Source: Rhodothermota bacterium (lineage in GTDB: Bacteria > Hydrogenedentota > Hydrogenedentia > Hydrogenedentales > GCA-2746185). Taken from it: a stretch of DNA of 6,164 bases. The stretch spans positions 1-6,164 of the forward strand of contig VFKU01000732.1 of NCBI GenBank assembly GCA_009885415.1, written 5' to 3'. Below the pieces are notes generated by a model, which had not been told where the DNA came from, searched no databases, and worked only from the letters and a program-made list of their open reading frames with translations. Numbering within the stretch: the first letter of the stretch is position 1; every line of letters starts with the position of its first letter. Shown here piece by piece: positions 1 to 6,164 of this stretch. Both the position numbers and the translations under genes were made by a program.

Positions 1-3000
1 CACGCAGGGATTTGCGGGCAAGGGCGATCGCCTCGCCGGCGGTTTCGATCGCGCCCGCCAGATCGCCAGTCTGGAGCAGGGCCTCCGCGAGCAACACGGC
101 GTGCATGCTCGCATGCTGCTTCTCGACGCGGCGATTTATCGCGAGCGCGGCGCCGGCGGAGTCGGCGGCGTCAGTGGGGCGTCCGGCCGCGAGATGGGCG
201 CAAGCAAAGGCCCCCTGCGTAAGCGCCACCAGCGCAGGCGGGTCGCCTACCTGGCGGGTGTGTTCCTCGGCCTCGCGCGCGCAGGCGAGCGCGCGAACCG
301 GATCGCCCGCGTAGTAATGCGCCTGGGCCGACCACGTGGTGATGTAGCCGATCATTTCGGGCAAGCCATCTTCCAGGGAGTAGCGCCGGCAGCGATCGAG
401 TTCGTCGAGGCCTTCGCGAACTCTGCCCAGCCAAAAGAGGCTACAGCCGCGCCAGAATGAATAGACGACGTAGGGGTTGGCTCCGTAGATCCAGACGGCG
501 GGAGGTAGCTGGCGGGGAAAGCGGGCCAGAGCCTCGTCGGAAATCTGGACGGATTCGGCGAAACGCGCCGCCCAGTGAAATGCATCTGCAAGCCATTGGT
601 AAGCGTTGGCTTGCACGGCGACATCGTCCATCGTCTCGGCGATGCGTTTGTTCTCGAGGGCCGACTGGAGGTAACACTCCACTTCGCCGGCCGAGCACAA
701 GGTGCGGTCGTACGCCATTGTGACGAAGAGATAGGCCCGTTTGTCGCGTAGCGCGTTGGCATGCGCGTGTCCCTCTTTCAGAAGGGCGCGCGCCTCCTCG
801 GCGTCCATGCCGACGCGCCAGCTCCAGTTAAGCAGTTGCGTGCACGCCGCGAGGCCGTGTGTGGCCGCTTCGGGGTCGTTCTGGCATTCGCTCAGCAAGG
901 CCCGCACCCGGCCCCAGTGGCCGATTCCGGCAGTGATGTCATTGCGCCCGATCCACTCGGCGGCGCGGCGGTGCCATCGCGCGGCGGTGAGTGCTTCGCC
1001 GGCCTCTTCGTAGTGGTGCGCGAGCAGCGGCGCGCGCTCGTCGAGGTGGGCCGCGTCCTGTTGTTCGATCGCGCGGGCGACCGCCGCGTGCACCTGGCGG
1101 CGGCGCTCGCGGAGCTGGCTGCCGAGCGCGACTTCCTGCGTCAACGGATGTTTGAACGAGTACTCGACGACGGGATAGATCGCCTGTTCGTGAATGAACT
1201 CGGCGCGTCGCAAAGCGGCCACCGCGACTTTGAGATCGTTGGGGGCCAGGCCCGCGACGGCCGCAAGCAGCGGCTCGGTAAAATCTTTGCCGATGACCGC
1301 AGCGACTTGAAGTAAGCGCTTCTCGCGCTCGGGCAGGCGATCGATGCGCGCGGCGAGGATAGCCTGCACCGTCGCAGGGACTTCGAGACGCTCGACCGGC
1401 GTCACCAGTTTATACGCGCCGCGGGTGCCTTCGAGATTTCCAGACTCGATCAAGGTTTGCACGACTTCTTCCGTGAAAAAGGGATTGCCGCCCGTACGCG
1501 CGTGGATGGGCGTGGCGAGCGCCGCGAGGCTCGGGTGCGCGCCGAGGAGATCCGTGAGGAGTTCCGCGATCGCGTCCCGGCCCAGCGGCGTGAGCGGAAT
1601 CTGCCGATACCAGGATTTCTGCATCCACTCGGCGCGGTACTCCGGCCGGAAGTTCAGCAGCAACAGATTGCGCGTGCCCTGGCGCGCATCGACCATGTGC
1701 TCGATGAACTCCGCACTCGCCGGGTCGAGCCAATGCAGGTCCTCGATCATCGTGACCGTCGGCTGCGCTTCGTTCACCGTGTGGGTAAGCTGGCGCATCA
1801 CCGCGATAATCTGCCGCTGGCGCGCTTCGGGGTCCAGGCGCGGCGCGGGCCGCTGCGGATCGGCGACGCCGAGGAAATCGAAGATCAGCGGCAGCGTCTC
1901 GGCAAAGGCCTGATCGAGCAGCACCATGCGCCCGGCAATCTTTTCGCGCGCGCTGCGGTCGTCGTCCTGCGCGGTGATGCCGAAGAAGGAGCGAAAGACC
2001 TCGAGGATGGGCAGCAAGGGGATGTTGCGCCCGTGCGCGACCGCGCGGCCCTCGAATATCTTCATGCCGCGCGCGCGACAGCGCTCGAGGAACTCGAAGC
2101 AGAGGCGGCTCTTGCCGGTGCCCGCCTCGGCCATGATGCCGACCGCCTGGCCGTTCCCCGCGTCGGTCGCTTCGAGCGCGTCCTCCAGCGTGCGAAGGTC
2201 CGCCGCGCGGCCGACGAAGCGCGACAGCCCGCGTGCGCGGGAAAGATCGAAGCGCGAGCGCGACGCGCCGATACCGGCCAGGCGATGGATCCGCACCGGC
2301 TCGGCGACCCCCTTCACGCGGAACTCGCCAAGATCGTCCAGCGCGAAATAGCCGCGGGTCAGCCCCGCAGTAGCGTCCGTCAGGAAGCAGGTGTTCGGCT
2401 CCGCCAGCGATTCCATCCGCTGCGCGAGGCCGACCGTGTGTCCCTGCGCCGTGTAATCCATCCGCAGGTCATCGCCAATCGCGCCGACGACGACCTCGCC
2501 GGAGTTGATCCCCATCCGCGTCGAAAACCCGACGCCGTGCTCGCGCTTGACCTCGGTCGCGTAGCGCGCAATCTCGTCGCGCAGGTGCAGCGCCGCATAG
2601 CAGGCGCGCTGCGCGTGGTCCTCGTGGGCAATCGGCGCGCCGAAGAGGGCCATGATGCCGTCGCCGGTGTATTGGTTGACGGTGCCCTCGAAGCGGTGAA
2701 CGCCGTCGGTCAAGATCGCGAAGAAGCGATCAAGGATCGTGTGCCATTCCTCGGGGTCGAGCTGCTCGGCGAGTTCCATCGAGCCCTTGACGTCCGCAAA
2801 CAGGACGGTGACCTGCTTGCGCTCGCCCTCCAGCGCAGACTTCGATTGCAGGATTTTGTCAGCCAGGTGCTTCGGCGTGTAGTCCGCCGGCGATCGCCGG
2901 GAGGGTCCGGCTCCCGCCGGACCGCCTTTTTGCGAGGCCTGCCCCGAGACAGACGCCGTCAACGCAACGCCGCACTCGGGGCAGAACTTCGCCGTCGGGA

Positions 3001-3106
3001 GTAACTCCGCGCTACAACGGGCACAACGCAAGCCCAACGCGACACCGCACTCCGCGCAGAACTTTGCGCCTTCGGGGTTCACGTGACTACAGCGAGTGCA
3101 CTTCAC
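1..3106 (-). CDS. Gene B: double zinc ribbon-cyclase-ATPase-TPR signalling protein, 3' end outside the window
   Basis: Paralogue of gene A; 1035 codons are visible, open to the left edge, and about 100 more are expected from the length of A. The GTG start at 3106 is chosen because it overlaps the stop of A (GTGA), follows AAGGAG with an 8-base spacer, and leads directly into a zinc ribbon. Residues 1-46 hold two CxxC...CxxC units (Cys3/6/17/20 and Cys28/31/42/45). Residues 50-94 are a Gly/Ala/Pro-rich linker. Residues 96-270 are a class III cyclase domain with metal Asp105 (FADVKGS) and Asp149 (TGDGIMALFG), but Gln145, Thr219 and Gly226 replace the canonical Lys, Asp and Asn; Arg230 is kept. 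Residues about 293-660 are the ATPase: Walker A AEAGTGKS (326-333), Walker B MIEDLHW (E455, D456), GGNPFF (539-544), YSFKHPLTQEV (649-659). From about 665 on it is TPR-like helices, probably the input module. It is likely a cytoplasmic signal transducer; ligand and product cannot be read from the sequence. Hand translation found no in-frame stop or frameshift. Confidence 0.95.
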   Translation of the reverse strand, partial: MKCTRCSHVNPEGAKFCAECGVALGLRCARCSAELLPTAKFCPECGVALTASVSGQASQKGGPAGAGPSRRSPADYTPKHLADKILQSKSALEGERKQVTVLFADVKGSMELAEQLDPEEWHTILDRFFAILTDGVHRFEGTVNQYTGDGIMALFGAPIAHEDHAQRACYAALHLRDEIARYATEVKREHGVGFSTRMGINSGEVVVGAIGDDLRMDYTAQGHTVGLAQRMESLAEPNTCFLTDATAGLTRGYFALDDLGEFRVKGVAEPVRIHRLAGIGASRSRFDLSRARGLSRFVGRAADLRTLEDALEATDAGNGQAVGIMAEAGTGKSRLCFEFLERCRARGMKIFEGRAVAHGRNIPLLPILEVFRSFFGITAQDDDRSAREKIAGRMVLLDQAFAETLPLIFDFLGVADPQRPAPRLDPEARQRQIIAVMRQLTHTVNEAQPTVTMIEDLHWLDPASAEFIEHMVDARQGTRNLLLLNFRPEYRAEWMQKSWYRQIPLTPLGRDAIAELLTDLLGAHPSLAALATPIHARTGGNPFFTEEVVQTLIESGNLEGTRGAYKLVTPVERLEVPATVQAILAARIDRLPEREKRLLQVAAVIGKDFTEPLLAAVAGLAPNDLKVAVAALRRAEFIHEQAIYPVVEYSFKHPLTQEVALGSQLRERRRQVHAAVARAIEQQDAAHLDERAPLLAHHYEEAGEALTAARWHRRAAEWIGRNDITAGIGHWGRVRALLSECQNDPEAATHGLAACTQLLNWSWRVGMDAEEARALLKEGHAHANALRDKRAYLFVTMAYDRTLCSAGEVECYLQSALENKRIAETMDDVAVQANAYQWLADAFHWAARFAESVQISDEALARFPRQLPPAVWIYGANPYVVYSFWRGCSLFWLGRVREGLDELDRCRRYSLEDGLPEMIGYITTWSAQAHYYAGDPVRALACAREAEEHTRQVGDPPALVALTQGAFACAHLAAGRPTDAADSAGAALAINRRVEKQHASMHAVLLAEALLQTGDLAGAIETAGEAIALARKSLR
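2576..2752 (-). repeat. Paralogous cyclase block, copy B (pairs with 5986-6162)
   Basis: Counterpart of the block in A, covering residues 119-177 of B, including Gln145 and metal Asp149. Outside this block the similarity continues without gaps through the rest of the cyclase domain and Walker A. It continues with a single one-residue length difference before Walker B, then fades in the TPR-like region. Confidence 0.9.
2887..2923 (-). other. Two adjacent palindromes in the zinc ribbon-cyclase linker of gene B
   Basis: On the minus strand, 2923-2904 forms an 8-bp perfect stem (GGTCCGGC / GCCGGACC) closed by GGGA, which fits the GNRA tetraloop class. Three bases downstream, 2900-2887 is a 14-base perfect palindrome, CCGGCGATCGCCGG. 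Both are in frame inside gene B and encode the Gly/Ala/Pro/Arg linker (about residues 62-74). The inverted repeats are seen directly. A role as a folded mRNA element or an inserted palindromic repeat is only a possibility, since high GC and a low-complexity linker favour such pairing by chance. Confidence 0.5.
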
Positions 3107-6100
3107 GAAGCAAGCTCCTTTTCCAGGCGCGCGGCGTGGCCCCTGGCGCCGATGTTGCGATAGAGATCAAGCGCTTCGTGCAGGAGGCGGCCGGATGCGG
3201 CTGCGTCGCCGAGCGCTGCGGCTAAGCGTCCGCGTTTTTCGAGAATCTGGGGCGAGAGCGCGCGCGCCGCGATCGACTCCACCAGATGCTCGGCGCGCGC
3301 GAGGGCGGACTCGATTTCCGCGCGGGGTATGGCTCCGTCCGTCGCCAGCAAGGCTGCCGTGAGCGCGAGCTGGGCCCACGCTTCGTAATAATGAAGGCTA
3401 CCGGCACTCGCGAAACTGATGGCCTCCCGTGCCGTGGCCAAGGCCTCAGCGCGCTCGCCCAATGCATGGTGGGCCTCCGAGAGCATGGCGAGCCCGAGGG
3501 GAAGCAGGTGGCGCACCGTGCTCTGGCTCTTTGAGATTCGTGCGCTGTTCAACAGCGCTTCCCGGGCGGCCAGCAGTTGCTGGCCGAGAAGATATTCGTA
3601 GCCGAGGACCGCATACGCGATCGATCGAGAACCCTCGTTGTCGAGCTTTTCCGCCGCTTCCAGCGTTCGGCGGCCGCGATCCGTGGTCGAATCGCCGGCA
3701 CCACACGCATGGGCGAGCATCATCCGGGTGAATTGGATCCAGCCATCCACTTCCAGATCTCCCGCTTCCGCCGCGATGCGTTCAGCCTCGTCGAACCGAA
3801 TCCGGGATTCATCGAGCCGTCCCAGAAACATCGAGGCTGACGCCCGGACGTGGTGCATGGAAACTCTCGGACTGTAACCGATGAAGACCTTGCCCAGAAG
3901 GTTGTCCGTTCCGACGTCGGCCAGCGCGCGCTCCGACCACTCCAAGCCCTCGTTTCCACTGCCGGTAAGGAAGTAAGCATAGGCCGGCCAGGTCCTAATC
4001 GCCGCGCGGAGCCCAGGATCGTCAAAGTTCTCCGCAATGCGAGCGGCCTCTATCCCATAGCGGATGTACTCATCCGCGCGGCCGGCTACGCTCGCCCGAA
4101 TGAGACCGTAGCGGCCGATGAACAAAGCGAGCGCCTGCCGATCCCCTTTGCGTTCAGCCAGGGCGCGGCCTTCCTCGAAGACGGCGACGGACTCCTCTTC
4201 GGTGCCGCCTGCTCGCCAGGCCAGGTTGAAAATCTGATCGCAAGCCCGGAGCGACACATCGATGCGCTCGGCGTCGTCCTCGATGCTGGGCGCGAGTTCA
4301 CGCACGCGCCGCCAATGTTGCAGGCCTTGGTTCAGATTGGAGAGGCCGGCCCATTCAGCGGCGCGGTGGTACCAGCGCGCCGCGCGTGCGGATTCGCCGG
4401 CTTCGGCCCAGTGTTGCCCGATTTCGGCGGAGCGCTCGTCGAGGTTACCACCCGCATTCTCGAGCGCCTGCGCGACGGCGGCGTGCACTTTCGCGCGGCG
4501 TTCGCGGAGTTGCGAGCCTTGCGCGACCTCCTGCGTGAGCGGGTGCTTGAAGGAGTACTCCAGGTGCGGATAGAGCGCGGCCTCGAAGAGAAATTCGGCG
4601 GCGGCCAGCGCAGAGAGCGATTGGCTAAGCGCGGTCTCGTCGATCTTGGATACGCTCGCGATGACCTTGCGCAGGAGTTCCTCGGTGAAAGTCTTGCCGA
4701 TGATCGCGGCGGTTTGCAGCACCTGCTTCTCCCGCTCCGGCAGGCGATCGATGCGCGCGGCGAGCACAGCCTGCACCGTGGCCGGGACTTCCAGCGCGGC
4801 AATGGGCGTCGTCAATTTGTACGCGCCGCGCGAGCCCGTCAGGTGGCCGTTCTCGACCAGCGTCTGCACGACTTCCTCGATGAAGAAGGGATTGCCCTTG
4901 GTGCGCGCGTGGATGGACTCCGGGAGCGCCGCGACGCTGGGGTGCTCGCCGAGGTGATCGCGCAGCAGCGCGCGGATGGCGTCCGGCCCGAGCGGCTGCA
5001 GGGCCAGGTGCTGGTAGTAGGAGCGCTGCATCCAGCGGGCCTGGTATTCGGGCCGGAAATTGACGAGCAGTAGATCGCGGGTCGCAGGCATACTGTCGAC
5101 GGTCGTCTCCAGGAAGGCGTCGCTAGCGCCGTCGAACCAGTGCAAGTCTTCGAGCAAAAAAACCCGCGTCTGGCCGGTAAAGGCCGGGTCGTGCAGGATG
5201 CGTTTCACCACGCCGTGGATGCGCTTCTGTCGCTGCTCCGGGTCGATCGCGGGCGCCGGGTTCGTCGGATCGGGCACGCCGAAGAGATCGAAAAGATAAG
5301 GCAGCACATCCCGGAACGCATCGTCCATTAGCAGCAGGCGGCCCGCGATCTTCGCGCGCACGGTCTCGGGGTCGTCGCGCTCGGTGATCCCATAGAAGGC
5401 GCGCCACAGTTCCAACATCGGCAGCATGGGAATGGACTTGCCGTGCGCGACGCCGCGGCCTTCGAGCACCGGAATCCCGCGCGCACGGCAAGTATCGAGA
5501 AATTCCGCGCAGAGCCGCGACTTGCCCGTGCCGGCGTCGGCACAGACACCCACGACCTGACCGCCAGCACCCTTGGCGCGCTGAAACGCAGCTTCGAGGA
5601 TCGCCGTGTCCGCGTCGCGCCCCACAAAACGCGAAAGGCCGCGCGCGCGAGACCGGTCAAGGCGAGTCCGAAACGCGCCCACGCCTTCCAGATCGAAAAG
5701 GCCAACCGGCTCGTTCACTCCTTTGACCTTGCTTCGGCCAAGATCCTTCATCTCAAAATACCCTTCGACCAGCCGCGCGGTATGCTCCGAGAGGCAGATG
5801 TGCCCGGATTCGGCGAGGGCCTCCATGCGTTGCGCAAGGCCGACCGTGTGGCCTTGCGCCGTGTAGTCCATGCGCAAATCGTCGCCGATCTTGCCAACAA
5901 CGACCGCGCCCGAATTGATCCCAATACGCACGCCGAAGGGGACGCCATGCCGCACGCGGACGGCATTCGCATATTCGCGCACAGTGTCGCGCAAATGCAG
6001 CGCCGCGTAGCAAGCGCGCTGCGCGTGGTCCTCATGCGCGATCGGCGCGCCGAAAAGCGCCATGATCCCGTCGCCGGTGTACTGGTTCACCGTCCCTTCG

Positions 6101-6164
6101 AAGCGATGCATGCCGTCGGTCAAAATCGCAAAAAAGCGGTCGAGAATTGTGTGCCACTCCTCCG
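3103..6164 (-). CDS. Gene A: cyclase-ATPase-TPR signalling protein, 5' end outside the window
   Basis: Soluble multidomain signalling protein; 1019 residues are visible and the N-terminus is off the right edge. Visible residues 1-135 are a class III adenylate/guanylate cyclase domain: TGDGIMALFG carries the second metal Asp (residue 31) and DYTAQGHTVGLAQRM the nucleotide-binding segment. The first metal Asp is outside the window. Residues about 175-560 are an AAA_16/STAND-like ATPase with Walker A ADAGTGKS (208-215), Walker B FLLEDLHW (E338, D339), the family motif GNPFF (about 423-427) and YSFKHPLTQEV. The rest is helical, TPR-like, with no signal peptide, membrane segment or C-terminal DNA-binding domain. 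A TTG at 6123 and an ATG at 6111 are not the start: the residues before them, EEWHTILDRFFAI, match residues 119-131 of gene B. By alignment to B the true start should be near 6516 and the full length about 1137 residues. The active site is atypical (Gln27, Thr101 and Gly108 at the Lys, Asp and Asn positions), so cyclase activity is unproven. The stop overlaps the start of B by 4 bases. Confidence 0.95.
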   Translation of the reverse strand, partial: EEWHTILDRFFAILTDGMHRFEGTVNQYTGDGIMALFGAPIAHEDHAQRACYAALHLRDTVREYANAVRVRHGVPFGVRIGINSGAVVVGKIGDDLRMDYTAQGHTVGLAQRMEALAESGHICLSEHTARLVEGYFEMKDLGRSKVKGVNEPVGLFDLEGVGAFRTRLDRSRARGLSRFVGRDADTAILEAAFQRAKGAGGQVVGVCADAGTGKSRLCAEFLDTCRARGIPVLEGRGVAHGKSIPMLPMLELWRAFYGITERDDPETVRAKIAGRLLLMDDAFRDVLPYLFDLFGVPDPTNPAPAIDPEQRQKRIHGVVKRILHDPAFTGQTRVFLLEDLHWFDGASDAFLETTVDSMPATRDLLLVNFRPEYQARWMQRSYYQHLALQPLGPDAIRALLRDHLGEHPSVAALPESIHARTKGNPFFIEEVVQTLVENGHLTGSRGAYKLTTPIAALEVPATVQAVLAARIDRLPEREKQVLQTAAIIGKTFTEELLRKVIASVSKIDETALSQSLSALAAAEFLFEAALYPHLEYSFKHPLTQEVAQGSQLRERRAKVHAAVAQALENAGGNLDERSAEIGQHWAEAGESARAARWYHRAAEWAGLSNLNQGLQHWRRVRELAPSIEDDAERIDVSLRACDQIFNLAWRAGGTEEESVAVFEEGRALAERKGDRQALALFIGRYGLIRASVAGRADEYIRYGIEAARIAENFDDPGLRAAIRTWPAYAYFLTGSGNEGLEWSERALADVGTDNLLGKVFIGYSPRVSMHHVRASASMFLGRLDESRIRFDEAERIAAEAGDLEVDGWIQFTRMMLAHACGAGDSTTDRGRRTLEAAEKLDNEGSRSIAYAVLGYEYLLGQQLLAAREALLNSARISKSQSTVRHLLPLGLAMLSEAHHALGERAEALATAREAISFASAGSLHYYEAWAQLALTAALLATDGAIPRAEIESALARAEHLVESIAARALSPQILEKRGRLAAALGDAAASGRLLHEALDLYRNIGARGHAARLEKELAS
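3115..3120 (-). promoter_or_regulatory. Ribosome binding site of gene B, inside the end of gene A
   Basis: The minus strand reads AAGGAG, then 8 bases, then GTG at 3106. This is a near-perfect anti-16S match at ideal spacing. It sits within the codons for the last Lys-Glu of A (KELAS-stop). Together with the 4-base GTGA overlap it fixes the start of B and points to translational coupling. No separate promoter for B is visible, and any promoter for the pair must lie beyond the right edge. Confidence 0.85.
5986..6162 (-). repeat. Paralogous cyclase block, copy A (pairs with 2576-2752)
   Basis: Fifty-nine codons of A, from EEWHTILDRFF to ALHLRD, align without gaps to residues 119-177 of B, 3410 bases away. 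By direct codon comparison there is one amino-acid difference (Met here, Val in B) and 24 silent codon differences. This is the best preserved part of the tandem gene duplication. Confidence 0.9.

Noticed and set aside
24..2897. GCGATCGC octamers (24-31, 1566-1573, 2890-2897), recalling the cyanobacterial HIP1 repeat
   Set aside because: Only three copies were noticed, all inside GC-rich coding sequence and mostly in Ala-Ile-Ala-type codon contexts. That is too few to suggest a HIP1-bearing genome without whole-genome counts.
1457..3004. Long open frame on the plus strand (515 codons), with a similar one at 3850-5073
   Set aside because: Both lie antisense to conserved cyclase/ATPase coding. 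Their likeness to each other follows from the paralogy of A and B on the other strand. Their Arg/Ala-rich translations show no recognisable domain.
1..3106. Gene B as a decayed pseudogene, since no ATG-to-stop reading frame covers it
   Set aside because: Manual translation from GTG at 3106 to the left edge gives 1035 uninterrupted codons with all ATPase motifs. The missing stop is only a window effect.
3103..3120. A terminator or promoter between genes A and B
   Set aside because: There is no intergenic space: the genes overlap by 4 bases, and no GC stem followed by a T run is present at the junction.
6111..6123. TTG at 6123 or ATG at 6111 as the start of gene A
   Set aside because: Both are within the cyclase domain. 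The 13 codons upstream to the window edge match residues 119-131 of B exactly, so the gene continues beyond the window.

Overview
This GC-rich window (roughly two thirds G+C by eye) is coding almost end to end on the minus strand. It holds two large, tandem, paralogous genes. Both encode cytoplasmic signalling proteins with the order class III nucleotidyl cyclase domain, AAA_16/STAND-like ATPase, C-terminal TPR-like helical repeats. Neither gene is complete here. There are no RNA genes, insertion sequences, CRISPR arrays or intergenic gaps. Proteins of this design, with an N-terminal double zinc ribbon, are common in high-GC environmental bacteria with many signalling genes (Deltaproteobacteria/Myxococcota, Acidobacteria, Rokubacteria-like lineages, some rhizobia and actinobacteria). 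The window alone does not fix the taxon.

Layout in transcription order (right to left). Gene A enters from the right edge already inside its cyclase domain and ends with TGA at 3103-3105. Gene B starts with GTG at 3106, inside the last codons of A (GTGA, 4-base overlap), behind an AAGGAG ribosome binding site. It stays open to the left edge, showing 1035 codons. B is easy to miss because it starts with GTG and has no stop codon inside the window. Hand translation of the whole frame shows no stop or frameshift.

Equivalent residues of A and B lie 3410 bases apart. The pair is therefore a head-to-tail duplication of a ~3.4 kb gene, almost certainly co-transcribed and translationally coupled. 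The start of A is expected about 350 bases beyond the right edge, and the end of B about 100 codons beyond the left edge.

The two copies have diverged unevenly. The first 59 shared cyclase residues differ at one position although 24 of those codons carry silent changes. The ATPase cores are clearly similar, and the TPR-like C-termini are only weakly alignable. Both cyclase domains lack the usual class III base-selecting Lys/Asp pair and the transition-state Asn (Gln, Thr and Gly instead) while keeping the metal-binding Asp and the Arg. The simplest model is two co-produced sensors with different C-terminal input modules and a nearly invariant, chemically atypical cyclase-like module. They may act as homo- or heterodimers, because class III active sites form at dimer interfaces.
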